The translations under genes and the position numbers were made by a program. From positions 2,294,001 through 2,358,000 of the forward strand of contig NZ_LGRV01000003.1 of the NCBI RefSeq assembly GCF_001278945.1: a DNA stretch of 64,000 nucleotides, given 5' to 3'. The notes under the pieces are model-generated. The model was not told the origin of the DNA. It did not search any database and worked only from the letters and a program-made list of their open reading frames with translations. This DNA comes from Lysinibacillus contaminans (GTDB lineage: Bacteria > Bacillota > Bacilli > Bacillales_A > Planococcaceae). Below are positions 25,809 through 35,464 of the stretch, one piece after another; positions within the stretch are counted from its first letter, which is position 1; every line of letters begins with the position of its first letter.

Positions 25809-26814
25809 TAACGTCATCTCCTCCACCGCGTGCGATAATAATCTCACCAGCGTCCTCTAAACGACGAATAACAGCAACAATTCGAGATTGCGCTTCCTCT
25901 ACATCACGTAAACGTACAGGTCCCATAATTTCCATCTCTTCTCTAAATGTTTCAGCCATACGTTGCGACATATTACGGAAAATAATATCTTTCACTTCTT
26001 CACTTGAAACTTTCATAGAAAGAAGTAAATCTTCATTTTCACAATCACGAATTACGCGCTGAATCGAACGATTGTCAAGCGTTACGATATCTTCGAATAC
26101 AAACATGCGTTTTTTGATTTCTTCAGCAAGTTCTGGATCTTGGATTTCAAGTGCATCGAGAATTGTTTTTTCTGTTTGACGGTCAACACCATTTAATACT
26201 TCAACAACTGCATCAATACCGCCCGTTTCTGTGTAATCTTGCGTCACAGTAGATGATAACTTGCGTTCTAATACAGATTCGATTTCGCTAATTACTTCTG
26301 GTGAAGTCGATTCCATCATCGCAATACGTTTTGCAATATCAGCTTGTACTTCCTGTGGTAGAGAAGATAAGATGACACCTGCTTGCCCTGCTTCTAAATA
26401 AGATAGAATAAGGGCGATTGTTTGCGGATGTTCATTCTGAATGAAGTTGAATATTTGTGTTGGATCTGCCCTTCTCGCAAAGTCAAAAGGACGTACTTGC
26501 AGAGAAGACGTTAAACGATTAATAATCGTTTGTGCCTGTTCCATCCCCAACGCTTTTTCTAAAACTGTTTTCGCATACCCAATACCACCTTGCGTAATAT
26601 AATCTTGCGCAAGTGCAATATTATGGAATTCTTCAATAATTTCTTCTTTCACATTCGCTTCTACCCTTTTAACCCCAGAAATCTCTAACGTTAAACGTTC
26701 AATTTCTTCTTCAGATAAATGTTTATAGACAGAAGCTGAAACCTCAGGCCCTAGTGAAATTAACAAGAGAGCGGCCTTTTGTTTTCCCGTTAATTCCTTA
26801 TCTTTCTTGGACAC
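25801..26814 (-). CDS. fliG: Flagellar motor switch protein FliG
   Basis: A 337-residue protein with armadillo-like N, middle and C domains. Visible motifs are KQKAALLLISLGPEVSASVYKHLSEEEIERL, the EHPQTIAL motif (NEHPQTIALILSYL) and the C-terminal torque helix (FEDIVTLDNRSIQRVIRD). It couples rotor to stator. The start is GTG with AGGAGG seven bases upstream. It ends in a Gly-rich stretch inside the fliH start. Confidence 0.97.
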   Translation of the reverse strand: MSKKDKELTGKQKAALLLISLGPEVSASVYKHLSEEEIERLTLEISGVKRVEANVKEEIIEEFHNIALAQDYITQGGIGYAKTVLEKALGMEQAQTIINRLTSSLQVRPFDFARRADPTQIFNFIQNEHPQTIALILSYLEAGQAGVILSSLPQEVQADIAKRIAMMESTSPEVISEIESVLERKLSSTVTQDYTETGGIDAVVEVLNGVDRQTEKTILDALEIQDPELAEEIKKRMFVFEDIVTLDNRSIQRVIRDCENEDLLLSMKVSSEEVKDIIFRNMSQRMAETFREEMEIMGPVRLRDVEEAQSRIVAVIRRLEDAGEIIIARGGGDDVIV

Positions 26815-26829
26815 AGCCGAACCTCCTAG

Positions 26830-28425
26830 TTATTCTTCAGCAATCCAACTACGCAATAACTTCGCAAAATCATCTGGCTTATCTTTAGCCATTTTTTCAA
26901 GCTGCTTACGACGTACTGTAGCTTCCGTTTCAATTTCATCATTAATGTCATCGACAATAAGCTCTTCTTGTTCTTCAAGAATGCTAAGTTCTTCTTCTTC
27001 CTTCGCACGCTTACGTGAACGTATAATGAAGAATGCTAGCAATAATATAACAGCTAATAAAATACCGCCAACTACCCAAACCCACCAAGGAATAATTGAT
27101 TTTTCGTTAGCCACTTCTGTTGCTTTTCCATATAACGGTTGGATTGAAACAGCTACCTTTTCATCAATTTGTTCTTGTGTTAACTCTGCTGTTACATCTT
27201 TTGAAATCGTCGTGCGAACGATTGTACTTAAAATTTTCTCGATATCTTCACGTACACCCTCTGGTAATGATGCTGCATCATCAGCAGTAGGTGGTTCTAC
27301 TACGACTTGAATACCGATATCTTGAATTTTATAAGGTGCTTCTTGAATATCTTTACGAATACGGTTGACGTCGTTATTAATTGTCTCTTCCGTTTTTTCG
27401 TATTCTCCGTCACCCCCAGCACCTTCACCATAAGTAGTGAAATTATCCGTTGTTGTCCCAGCTTCAGGTGTACCGGTAGCAGCATTCGCACCTGCACCTG
27501 AATAGGTTTCGGAAATACGTTGGGAGCTAATTGCAATACCTTCCCCAGTTTCTTCGTCAACAGGTCTTACGAGATCTTCTTCACGATTTTCTTTTTTAAA
27601 GTCAATATCTGTTGTCACAGAAACCATTACTTTGTCTTGACCCATTAAAGTACCAAGCATCGTTTGTACTTGGCGTTGCAAATCACGCTCTACCATTTTC
27701 TTCATCTGCAATTGACCAGCTGCTGTCGTTGTTGATGTAGCATCAGTTGTTGTAGCGTTTAAGTCGAAGAACTCAGAAAATTGGTTAGAGATCGCGATAT
27801 TGTCAGTGCTTAAATCTGGAATACTTTTTGATACTAAGTTATACATTGTAGAAATTTGTTGTTCTGTAAATTTATAACCTGGCTCGGTATTAAGGATTAT
27901 CGCAGCACTCGCTTCACCTTGCGTATCCGTTACAAATACGCCTTCTTTAGGCTGCGTAATCATAACCTTGGCATCTTTGACACCCTCAAGATTTTTAAAA
28001 AGGTTTGCAATCGCCGTTTCTGTTGCTGCTAGTTTTAAAACGTTAAATTCATTATCAGTCATCCCAAAACCTGAGCTGTTCGCAAATGAGTAATCAATTG
28101 CGCCAGTTTGTGGATAGCCTTCTGCACCTAATTGTACTAAAAGTGAATCTACTTGTTCTTCTGGCACTGAAATCGCAGTGCCACCTGGTGCAATTTCATA
28201 TTTTACGCCTTGTGTATCAAGTGCTTCTTTTATTTGTCCAATCTCACTAGGTGATAGATCTTTGTATAAAGTTGCATATGTAGTACGGGTTGCAAAAATT
28301 GTAATGACAGCAGCCAATACTATAACGCCGATAACTGTGCCAATCATTGCACCCTTTTGTTTTTTACTCCGACTTGTCCAAAATTGGCTGGCGTCGGTTT
28401 TCATTCTCGTCAGTCGTTCATTCAT
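26830..28425 (-). CDS. fliF: Flagellar MS-ring protein FliF
   Basis: The protein has two membrane helices, near the N-terminus (GTVIGVIVLAAVITIFA) and the C-terminus (WWVWVVGGILLAVILLLAFFII), flanking ring-building motifs (GAIDYSFANSSGFGMTDNEFNVLKLAATETAIANLFKNLEGVKDAKVMI) and a cytoplasmic FliG-binding tail. The longest frame begins 13 codons upstream. GGAGGA seven bases before the ATG at 28425 (MNERLTRMK) sets the start. FliF nucleates basal-body assembly. Confidence 0.96.
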   Translation of the reverse strand: MNERLTRMKTDASQFWTSRSKKQKGAMIGTVIGVIVLAAVITIFATRTTYATLYKDLSPSEIGQIKEALDTQGVKYEIAPGGTAISVPEEQVDSLLVQLGAEGYPQTGAIDYSFANSSGFGMTDNEFNVLKLAATETAIANLFKNLEGVKDAKVMITQPKEGVFVTDTQGEASAAIILNTEPGYKFTEQQISTMYNLVSKSIPDLSTDNIAISNQFSEFFDLNATTTDATSTTTAAGQLQMKKMVERDLQRQVQTMLGTLMGQDKVMVSVTTDIDFKKENREEDLVRPVDEETGEGIAISSQRISETYSGAGANAATGTPEAGTTTDNFTTYGEGAGGDGEYEKTEETINNDVNRIRKDIQEAPYKIQDIGIQVVVEPPTADDAASLPEGVREDIEKILSTIVRTTISKDVTAELTQEQIDEKVAVSIQPLYGKATEVANEKSIIPWWVWVVGGILLAVILLLAFFIIRSRKRAKEEEELSILEEQEELIVDDINDEIETEATVRRKQLEKMAKDKPDDFAKLLRSWIAEE

Positions 28426-28502
28426 TATGAATCCTCCGGTTATAGTGAATAACCTAGCAATCAATAATTCGCGGTAACAGTGTACTCAGCCGCTAAATAG
28501 AG

Positions 28503-28808
28503 TTAGACACTCATACGCATTATTTCTTGGTAAGCTTCAATCACCTTATTGCGAACTTCAATTGTTGCATTTAACGTAATACTTGCTTTTTGTGATGCAA
28601 TCATCACCTCATGCAACTCTATATCTCCACCAGTTATTAGCTTTTGAGTAGCATTATCAGAAGCCATTTGCTGATCGTTCACCTTCGCAATAGCCTCTTT
28701 TAATGAATTAGCAAAACTTTGTTGCGCTTCATAAGGTGTTGGATTTAATTTATTTGTTTCATTTACAACCTGAGTAGGCATCATTAGTGAAACCGACGAA
28801 ATCGCCAT
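28503..28808 (-). CDS. fliE: Flagellar hook-basal body protein FliE
   Basis: A 101-residue FliE with the family C-terminus (GGDIELHEVMIASQKASITLNATIEVRNKVIEAYQEIMRMSV). FliE joins the MS-ring to the rod and is the first exported substrate. The order flgB-flgC-fliE-fliF is canonical. Confidence 0.96.
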   Translation of the reverse strand: MAISSVSLMMPTQVVNETNKLNPTPYEAQQSFANSLKEAIAKVNDQQMASDNATQKLITGGDIELHEVMIASQKASITLNATIEVRNKVIEAYQEIMRMSV

Positions 28809-28833
28809 TATGTATCATCCTTTCTAAATTGTA

Positions 28834-29295
28834 TTATTTACCGATTTCTAAAGCCTTTGTTAACATCGCTTTGTTTGCATTAAACACTGTCACGTTTGCT
28901 TCATATGAACGTGTAGCAGACATTAAGTCGACCATTTCTTTTAATGGGTCTACATTCGGCATATTGACATAGCCGTCTTCATTCGCATCTGGATGTGTCG
29001 GATCATATACAAGTTTGAAAGGAGTTTCTGTATCATCTTTTATTTCTGTTACTTTAACACCGTTCCCTACGGCACTTTTTGAATTCGAGCCCATTGCGAC
29101 ATTTAGAAATTTAGAAAATTGCCCTTCCTGCGCAGAAAGTGTCACAGATTTACGTTGGTAAGGAACCCACTCGCCATTCACTTGTTTAGCCCGAGTAGTG
29201 TCAACATTTGCCATATTTGATGAAATAACATCCATACGTAAACGCTGCGCCGTTAATGCTGAGGCAGTAGTATTCATTCCGTGAAAAATAGACAT
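28834..29295 (-). CDS. flgC: Flagellar proximal rod protein FlgC
   Basis: A 153-residue rod protein with the N-terminal signature (ASALTAQRLRMDVISSNMANVDTTRA) and the C-terminal VNMPNVDPLKEMVDLMSATRSYEANVTVFNANKAML helix. It is part of the proximal rod with FlgB and FliE. It follows flgB by 3 bp. Confidence 0.97.
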   Translation of the reverse strand: MSIFHGMNTTASALTAQRLRMDVISSNMANVDTTRAKQVNGEWVPYQRKSVTLSAQEGQFSKFLNVAMGSNSKSAVGNGVKVTEIKDDTETPFKLVYDPTHPDANEDGYVNMPNVDPLKEMVDLMSATRSYEANVTVFNANKAMLTKALEIGK

Positions 29296-29298
29296 TTA

Positions 29299-29691
29299 TT
29301 ACCTACCTCCCTTAATGACTGTATTTAATGTATTCAACTTTCCATTGACACGATCAATTAAAGCATTGTAGTAAATCTGATTTTCAGCCATTTTCGCTTG
29401 TTGCTCATCCATATCGACAGCATTACCATTGTTTCGATATCGTAAATTGTCGATATCGCTAACACCAGGTGTAGATTGTGTAATCGAAAAATCGTAATGT
29501 CTATTATCTGTTCGATATGCAGATATCGAACTCTGCTTCTCTTCTTCCAACATATTCTTAAAATTTACATTTTTCGCCTTGTAATTAGGCGTATCGACAT
29601 TCGCAATATTATTTGCAATTGTTTTCTGATTTAGTGTTGCATAGGAAAGTCCATTTTCCAGGCTACTAATAGTTCCTCCAAATAAATTCAA
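29299..29691 (-). CDS. flgB: Flagellar proximal rod protein FlgB
   Basis: The rod protein signature (LENGLSYATLNQKTIANNIANVDTPNYKAKNV) and C-terminal MAENQIYYNALIDRVNGKLNTL are clear. The longest frame starts at an ATG only two bases after GAGGTG. The TTG at 29691 has seven-base spacing and gives MNLFGGTISSLENGL, which aligns with the B. subtilis start MKLFSGTIQNLENAL. I therefore prefer TTG. First gene of the fla/che operon. Confidence 0.95.
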   Translation of the reverse strand: MNLFGGTISSLENGLSYATLNQKTIANNIANVDTPNYKAKNVNFKNMLEEEKQSSISAYRTDNRHYDFSITQSTPGVSDIDNLRYRNNGNAVDMDEQQAKMAENQIYYNALIDRVNGKLNTLNTVIKGGR

Positions 29692-29749
29692 AACCATTCA
29701 CCTCATTTTTAATTTCAAACATGAAATACATTATTCATCCAATAATACA

Positions 29750-29778
29750 ATTGTAATTAAGATGCTACCTAGTGTCTA
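29750..29778 (-). promoter_or_regulatory. Sigma-A promoter candidate of the fla/che operon
   Basis: Minus-strand TAGACA (29778-29773) and TACAAT (29755-29750) are 17 bp apart; each differs by one base from consensus. The transcript would begin about 45-50 nt before flgB, with GAGGTG just ahead of the start. This is the best promoter in the 403-bp gap between codY and flgB. Confidence 0.65.
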
Positions 29779-30039
29779 TTGTCTTTTGTCATTTTCTAAT
29801 AGTCTATCCGCCCTATTTTTTTCTAAAAAAACCCGGGATAAATCATCCACATGAATTGTCAATCCTGTTTTTGCTGTATTTCTTCTTTTTTCTCTAGGTA
29901 AACAACAAATATATAGTGTTTACTAAAATAGTCCCAGGAAACTCCCCTACACTTTACCGTTACCAAATTCGACACAATTCACTACGAACAAATATTCTAA
30001 AACACTCATTCTAATCCGACTTACGATAGCCCCGAATCC

Positions 30040-30072
30040 AAAAAAAATAGGTTCCATCGAAATGGAACCTAT
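30040..30072 (-). terminator. codY terminator
   Basis: On the minus strand ATAGGTTCCAT-TTCG-ATGGAACCTAT, an 11-bp stem with a UUCG tetraloop, is followed by a run of about eight U residues. It separates the xerC-hslVU-codY unit from the fla/che operon. Confidence 0.92.
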
Positions 30073-30094
30073 CCTTCACAAGTTATATTATTAC

Positions 30095-30874
30095 TTACTT
30101 CATTTTAATTTCTGCTAATGCATTTAAAAATTTATCATTTAGTACTTTAATGTAAGTACCTTTCATACCAAGTGAACGAGATTCAATTACACCTGCTGAT
30201 TCTAGTTTACGTAATGCGTTTACGATAACTGAACGCGTAATTCCAACTCGGTCCGCAATTTTAGAAGCTACAAGTAAACCTTCGTTACCATCAAGCTCTT
30301 CAAAAATATGTTCAATTGCTTCTAATTCGCTATAAGACAGTGAATTAATCGCCATTTGAACGACCGCTTTACTACGTGCTTCCTCTTCAATTTCTTCTGA
30401 TTTTTCACGTAAAATTTCCATACCAACTACAGTTGCGCCGTATTCAGCTAAAATTAAATCATCGTCCTCAAATTGAGCAGATAAACGCGCTAAAATTAAA
30501 GTACCTAAACGTTCGCCACCACCAACAATTGGCACAATTGTTGTTACAGCATTTTGGAAAATTTCTTTATTCTCTACTGGGAATGCAGTGTGTGGGTTAT
30601 TTATGTCTAGATTAGACGATGTTTCTATAATTGAAAATAAGTTTTGCGTGTATTCTTCTGGGAATTGACGTTCTTCAAACATTTTTTTAATGCGTTCATT
30701 TTCAATTTGTTGATGAATTGAAATTCCTAAAAGTTTACCTTTACGACTTACAATATAAACATTGCTATCAATCGTATCACCTAAAGTATCTGCCATTTCT
30801 TTAAAATTTACTGGTTTACCAGCAGATGCTTGGAGCATTGAGTTAATTTTACGCGTTTTTTCTAATAAATTCAT
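30095..30874 (-). CDS. codY: GTP/branched-chain amino-acid sensing repressor CodY
   Basis: A 259-residue global regulator with an N-terminal GAF domain that binds Ile/Leu/Val ([28 protein letters not shown] start) and a C-terminal winged helix ([32 protein letters not shown], about 203-234). It represses stationary-phase, amino-acid and often motility genes. The fla/che promoter is immediately downstream, and in B. subtilis CodY binds there. AGGAGG precedes the ATG. The order hslVU-codY-flgB is conserved. Confidence 0.97.
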   Translation of the reverse strand: MNLLEKTRKINSMLQASAGKPVNFKEMADTLGDTIDSNVYIVSRKGKLLGISIHQQIENERIKKMFEERQFPEEYTQNLFSIIETSSNLDINNPHTAFPVENKEIFQNAVTTIVPIVGGGERLGTLILARLSAQFEDDDLILAEYGATVVGMEILREKSEEIEEEARSKAVVQMAINSLSYSELEAIEHIFEELDGNEGLLVASKIADRVGITRSVIVNALRKLESAGVIESRSLGMKGTYIKVLNDKFLNALAEIKMK

Positions 30875-30961
30875 TATTTGTTCCTCCTATAAATAGCCTA
30901 AAGATTATTTTCTTAATATTCTAAAGGTTTCCACAATTCATTGATATTAAACAGTCTTATT

Positions 30962-32365
30962 TTACAAAATAAACTGCGATAAATCTTTGTTTTTAACGAT
31001 TCCAGCTAATTTCCGATCGACATAAGCAGCCGTAATCGCAATATGTGCTGGTGAAATTTCAGACGCTTCAAAAGATAATTCTTCAAGTAAACGTTCTAAA
31101 ATTGTATGCAAGCGGCGCGCACCAATATTATCAGTTTCTTGGTTTACTTCTGTTGCAATTTCCGCTATGCGTTCAATTGCATCTTCAGCAAACTCAATTT
31201 CCACACCCTCAGTTGCCAATAGAGCTTTATACTGCAAAATAAGTGATTGATCCGGTTCTTGTAAAATTCGCACAAAATCTTGTTTCGTTAATTTTTCGAG
31301 TTCGACGCGGATCGGGAAACGCCCTTGCAACTCAGGGATTAAGTCAGACGGTTTCGACATATGGAATGCACCTGCAGCGATAAACAACATATAATCCGTT
31401 TTCACAGCACCATACTTTGTTGTTACAGTAGAGCCTTCCACAATCGGTAAAATATCTCGTTGCACACCTTCACGTGATACATTTGCAGAAGTGTTATTAT
31501 TTTTGCTTGCAACTTTATCAATTTCATCGATAAAAATAATACCTGACTGTTCTGCTCGATGAATTGCCTCTTGTGCTACTTCATCAGAATCAATCAATTT
31601 ATTTGCTTCTTCAATGGTTAAAATACGTCGCGCATCCTTAACTTGCACACGGCGTTTCTTTTGTTTTTTCGGCATTAGGTTTGATAGCATATCTTGCATG
31701 CCACTGTTTCCTGACATATCCATACCCGTACCTTGCAACGCATCGAAAATTGATGGGGTTTGTTCGGTAACTTCGACAGTTACCCATTCTTCTTCTAATT
31801 TACCATTTCGTAAATCGATTGCAATTTGTGCTCGCTTTGAACGCACTTCTGTTTCATCAGAAGATGTATCTTCATGTGATTGTTGCTCTTTTCCGCCACC
31901 AAACAGCATCTCAAAAGGATTTTGCATCGCCTGTTTTTTTCGTAAAGATGGTACAAGCAGTTTCACAATTGCAGCATTCGCTAGCTCTTCAGCTTGTTCT
32001 TGCACAGATTCCATCATTTCTTCTTTCACAAGGCGATGAGATGACTCAACCAAATCACGCACCATCGACTCTACATCACGACCAACATAACCTACTTCTG
32101 TAAACTTTGTTGCTTCAACTTTTACAAATGGCGCATTCGTCAGTTTCGCGATTCTTCTCGCAATCTCAGTCTTCCCAACACCAGTTGGTCCAATCATTAA
32201 AATATTTTTCGGATTAACTTCTGCTTTCATTTCGTCACTTAATAGTGATCGACGATAGCGATTTCTAAGTGCAATCGCTACAGCACGTTTCGCTTCATTT
32301 TGTCCGACAATATAACGATCCAAATGCTCCGCAATTTGTCTTGGCGTTAAATTTTGTTTAGTCAT
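30962..32365 (-). CDS. hslU: ATP-dependent protease ATPase subunit HslU (ClpY)
   Basis: A 467-residue AAA+ unfoldase with N-terminal [31 protein letters not shown], Walker [18 protein letters not shown], the inserted I domain (about 110-240), Walker [12 protein letters not shown] and sensor 2 region [20 protein letters not shown]. The C-terminus DLSQFIL is of the type that inserts into HslV. The start overlaps the hslV stop (TAATG). Confidence 0.97.
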   Translation of the reverse strand: MTKQNLTPRQIAEHLDRYIVGQNEAKRAVAIALRNRYRRSLLSDEMKAEVNPKNILMIGPTGVGKTEIARRIAKLTNAPFVKVEATKFTEVGYVGRDVESMVRDLVESSHRLVKEEMMESVQEQAEELANAAIVKLLVPSLRKKQAMQNPFEMLFGGGKEQQSHEDTSSDETEVRSKRAQIAIDLRNGKLEEEWVTVEVTEQTPSIFDALQGTGMDMSGNSGMQDMLSNLMPKKQKKRRVQVKDARRILTIEEANKLIDSDEVAQEAIHRAEQSGIIFIDEIDKVASKNNNTSANVSREGVQRDILPIVEGSTVTTKYGAVKTDYMLFIAAGAFHMSKPSDLIPELQGRFPIRVELEKLTKQDFVRILQEPDQSLILQYKALLATEGVEIEFAEDAIERIAEIATEVNQETDNIGARRLHTILERLLEELSFEASEISPAHIAITAAYVDRKLAGIVKNKDLSQFIL

Positions 32366-32910
32366 TAGTCAAGCGCCTCCACGATAATATTATGATTCGT
32401 AAACACACAAATTTCAGCTGCTGTCTCAAGAGCCGCTTTTGCGATTTCACGAGCGACCATTGTATTACCTGCATGTTTTTTCAGTGCACGACCAGCTGAT
32501 AATGCATAGTTCCCACCTGAACCAATCGCTATAATACCATCATCGGGCTCTATGACTTCACCAGTTCCTGATACAAGCAACAACGTACTCTTATCCATCA
32601 CAAGTAACATAGCCTCAAGTTGGCGTAACATTTTATCGCCTCGCCATTGTTTTGCTACCTCGACTGCAGCGCGTTGTAAATTTCCGTTATATTCATTAAG
32701 TTTCGCTTCGAACATTTCAAAAAGTGTGAAAGCATCGGCTACTGAACCAGCAAAGCCAGCTAAAACCTGCCCATTAAACAGACGTCTGACCTTTCTAGCA
32801 GTGCTCTTCATAACAACAGCATTTCCTAATGTCACTTGCCCATCACCTGCCATCGCACAAGCACCATTATGATGAATTGCGAATATCGTTGTCGCGTGGA
32901 TTTGTCCCAT
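32365..32910 (-). CDS. hslV: ATP-dependent protease peptidase subunit HslV (ClpQ)
   Basis: A proteasome-beta-like peptidase of 181 residues with [26 protein letters not shown] and [16 protein letters not shown] motifs. The N-terminus is [12 protein letters not shown], so the family TTI(F/V) sequence begins at Thr7 behind a six-residue leader. The B. subtilis protein reads MSSFHATTI and was reported to use an N-terminal serine; here that serine is replaced by Gly. AAGGAGG nine bases before the ATG supports this start. It pairs with hslU. Confidence 0.96.
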   Translation of the reverse strand: MGQIHATTIFAIHHNGACAMAGDGQVTLGNAVVMKSTARKVRRLFNGQVLAGFAGSVADAFTLFEMFEAKLNEYNGNLQRAAVEVAKQWRGDKMLRQLEAMLLVMDKSTLLLVSGTGEVIEPDDGIIAIGSGGNYALSAGRALKKHAGNTMVAREIAKAALETAAEICVFTNHNIIVEALD

Positions 32911-32937
32911 ACGTCTTGTCCTCCTTAGCCTTTATTT

Positions 32938-33837
32938 CTATGCTCGCGGATGAGCATTCATATATGTTTGGCGAAGATGTTCCTTCGTAACATGCGTATA
33001 AACTTGCGTTGAAGATAAATGTGCGTGGCCCAGTAACTCCTGCACCGTTCGTAAATCTGCACCATTATTAAGTAAATGAGTTGCAAATGTATGGCGCAAC
33101 ATATGTGGATATATCTTCGTATGAAGTGAAGCTTTTTCAATCATTTCATTTAAAATATAACGCACGCCACGAGGTGTAAGTTCCCCTCCGCGCATATTGA
33201 CAAACAATTGTTGATGATTCGTATTTTTCGTAAGCATCGGTCGCGCTCGCTCTATGTAATACAACATCGCTTCGCTGGCGTACTGCCCAAACGGAATGAT
33301 ACGCTCTTTACGACCTTTCCCCATTACTCGAACGATGGAATAATGAAAATCAACATCATTCATTGTAATTGTTGTTAACTCACTAACACGAATGCCTGTT
33401 GCATAAAGTAATTCTAAAATCGCCATATTGCGCAATGATTTCAGGTCTTCCCCTATGTTTGCTTCAAAAAGCTGCGTTAATTCCTCTTCATAGAAAAAGC
33501 TTGGTAAACGAGATTCCTTTTTGGGATGATAGAGCGAACGAAATGCCGCGTCATCCATTCCATACTGTTTGTTTAAAAAACGAAAAAAAGAACGAATCGA
33601 TGAAATCTTCCTTGAAACCGAAGACCTTGCTTTCATTTCATCGTACAACTTCGTTACATAAAGACGTGCATGTATATACTCAACACTAGTCAAATCATTA
33701 ACATTCTCTGCTTGCAAAAACGCTAAAAAATCTAATAAGTCTGATTCATATTCTCGCACTGTATGAACAGAGAAATTTTTCTCCACTTGGATATATAGCA
33801 TAAACTGTTCAAGTGCTTGTTGGGACGAAACTAACAT
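32938..33837 (-). CDS. xerC: Tyrosine recombinase XerC (CodV)
   Basis: A 299-residue recombinase resolving chromosome dimers at dif with XerD. The catalytic set is visible: Arg in LYATGIRVSELTTI, Lys in the GKGRKERIIP beta-hairpin, H-x-x-R in HMLRHTFATHLL, His in LGHAHLSSTQ and Tyr in VYTHVTKEHL. The N-terminal core-binding domain spans about residues 1-95. The longest frame adds 13 residues; GGTGGTG upstream of the ATG at 33837 supports the shorter start. Confidence 0.96.
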   Translation of the reverse strand: MLVSSQQALEQFMLYIQVEKNFSVHTVREYESDLLDFLAFLQAENVNDLTSVEYIHARLYVTKLYDEMKARSSVSRKISSIRSFFRFLNKQYGMDDAAFRSLYHPKKESRLPSFFYEEELTQLFEANIGEDLKSLRNMAILELLYATGIRVSELTTITMNDVDFHYSIVRVMGKGRKERIIPFGQYASEAMLYYIERARPMLTKNTNHQQLFVNMRGGELTPRGVRYILNEMIEKASLHTKIYPHMLRHTFATHLLNNGADLRTVQELLGHAHLSSTQVYTHVTKEHLRQTYMNAHPRA

Positions 33838-33906
33838 GGAACTTTCACCACCATTGTGATTATTCGCAAACTTCACTCAAGTAAAACATGGCATCAAGAT
33901 TTTATC

Positions 33907-33928
33907 ATGAATAACGACTGTTATTCAT
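33907..33928. promoter_or_regulatory. Palindrome upstream of xerC
   Basis: A perfect 9-bp inverted repeat, ATGAATAAC-GACT-GTTATTCAT, about 70 bp upstream of the xerC ATG. It is not followed by a U-run on either strand, so it looks more like a protein-binding site or an mRNA leader hairpin than a terminator. Confidence 0.4.
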
Positions 33929-34091
33929 AAAAACTCTCCATAATAATTTCTACAGGACTCGCCAAAAAACATACATATTGACACTATACCTATATACGTA
34001 ATATAGCAAGTAAAAAACATTACATTATGAAAAAAACATCATGTAAAATAGTAATTTTCGTGTGAGTAAGTACTTTGCAACTTTAGAAAAC

Positions 34092-34131
34092 AAAAAGCCT
34101 CTAAAAGTATACCAACTTTCAGGGGCTTTTT
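34092..34131 (-). terminator. trmFO terminator
   Basis: On the minus strand AAAAAGCCCCTGAAAG-(8 nt)-CTTTTAGAGGCTTTTTG forms a long near-perfect hairpin with a U-run, just after the trmFO stop. It ends the dprA-topA-trmFO transcript, so xerC probably has its own promoter. Confidence 0.88.
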
Positions 34132-34135
34132 GCAA

Positions 34136-35449
34136 TTAAATTTTCTGTGAATTCACAAAATTTTGAATTGATTCTAATGCGCGCGTTGCATGCATCTCTG
34201 CTCGCTCTGGTTTTGAACGACGCCCCGGTGGTAATTCAGGGAAAATACCAAAGTTTACATTCATCGGTTGGAAGTTTTTCGATTGCGCTTCTGTAATATA
34301 ACGCGCCATACTTCCTAGTGCCGTTTCAAATGGGAAGATTAACAGCTCTTGTCCAAGAGCTAAACGTGCTGCGTTAATCCCAGCGATTAACCCACTACCT
34401 GCTGATTCCACGTAGCCTTCTACACCCGTCATTTGGCCAGCAAAGAAAATATTTTTGTTTTCACGTAACTGATATGTTTTTTCTAACACTTTCGGCGAAT
34501 TTATGAAAGTATTACGATGCATTACGCCATATCGAACAATTTCTACATTTTCTAAACCAGGAATTAATTGCAATACTTCTTTTTGTGGTCCCCATTTTAA
34601 ATGCGTTTGGAAGCCTACGATATTATAAAGTGTACCAGCTGCATCATCTTGGCGTAATTGAACAACTGCATACGGACGTTTACCAGTTTTCGGATCTTCT
34701 AGACCCACTGGCTTCATTGGGCCAAACAGCATTGTTTTTTCGCCACGAGCTGCCATTACTTCAATTGGCATACAACCTTCAAAATAAATTTCTTTTTCGA
34801 ATTCTTTTAAAGGTACCACTTCTGCTTCAATCAACGCTTGACGGAAACGGTTAAATTCTTCTTTTGTCATCGGACAGTTTAAATATGCCGCTTCCCCTTT
34901 ATCATAACGAGATTTTAAATATACTTTATCCATATCAATGCTATCTTTTTCGATAATAGGTGCCGCTGCATCATAGAAGTATAAATAATCTAGACCTGTT
35001 AACCCTTGAATTTTTTCTGCTAATGCTTTTGACGTAAGTGGACCTGTTGCAATAATTGTTATACCTTCTGGAATTTCAGTTACTTCTTCATGGATTACTT
35101 CTACTAGCGGATGATTTTTCACCGCTTCAGTTACATAACTAGCAAACTCATGTCGATCTACTGCAAGTGCACCACCCGCAGGCACTGAACATGCATCTGC
35201 TGCCTTTAAAATAACAGAATCTAACGTACGCATTTCTTCCTTAATGACACCAACAGCATTTGTTAATGTATTTGCACGAAGAGAGTTAGAGCATACTAGC
35301 TCCGCAAATTTATCTGTATGGTGAGCAGGTGTTTGCTTTACTGGACGCATTTCATATAAGCGTACTTTTACGCCACGCTTTGCTATTTGCCATGCAGCTT
35401 CACTACCTGCAAGGCCAGCACCAATTACATTTACTACTTGTTCAGTCAT
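34136..35449 (-). CDS. trmFO: tRNA uridine-54 C5-methyltransferase TrmFO (folate-dependent)
   Basis: A 437-residue flavoprotein making ribothymidine-54 in tRNA from methylenetetrahydrofolate. The N-terminal FAD motif [22 protein letters not shown], the [10 protein letters not shown] segment with its catalytic Cys and the C-terminal [17 protein letters not shown] motif are present. B. subtilis once called it gid. It lies between topA and xerC as expected. Confidence 0.97.
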   Translation of the reverse strand: MTEQVVNVIGAGLAGSEAAWQIAKRGVKVRLYEMRPVKQTPAHHTDKFAELVCSNSLRANTLTNAVGVIKEEMRTLDSVILKAADACSVPAGGALAVDRHEFASYVTEAVKNHPLVEVIHEEVTEIPEGITIIATGPLTSKALAEKIQGLTGLDYLYFYDAAAPIIEKDSIDMDKVYLKSRYDKGEAAYLNCPMTKEEFNRFRQALIEAEVVPLKEFEKEIYFEGCMPIEVMAARGEKTMLFGPMKPVGLEDPKTGKRPYAVVQLRQDDAAGTLYNIVGFQTHLKWGPQKEVLQLIPGLENVEIVRYGVMHRNTFINSPKVLEKTYQLRENKNIFFAGQMTGVEGYVESAGSGLIAGINAARLALGQELLIFPFETALGSMARYITEAQSKNFQPMNVNFGIFPELPPGRRSKPERAEMHATRALESIQNFVNSQKI

Positions 35450-35464
35450 GTTCTTACCATCTTT

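Larger units (their letters stand above)
29692..30094. other. Intergenic region between codY and flgB
   Basis: 403 bp without a credible gene. It holds the codY terminator (30040-30072), the fla/che promoter (29750-29778) and an AT-rich stretch with a consensus TTGACA at about 29854-29859 (minus strand) whose downstream -10 is poor. No sigma-D type box (TAAA-N15-GCCGATAA) was found. Confidence 0.6.

Noticed and set aside
29808..29815. GCGGATAG on the minus strand, resembling a sigma-D -10 (GCCGATAA)
   Set aside because: No TAAA-like -35 at 14-16 bp upstream; only T-runs lie there.
33970..34010. TTGACA with TA-rich sequence on the plus strand near xerC
   Set aside because: Spacing to any -10 is 15 or 18 bp and no plus-strand gene follows.
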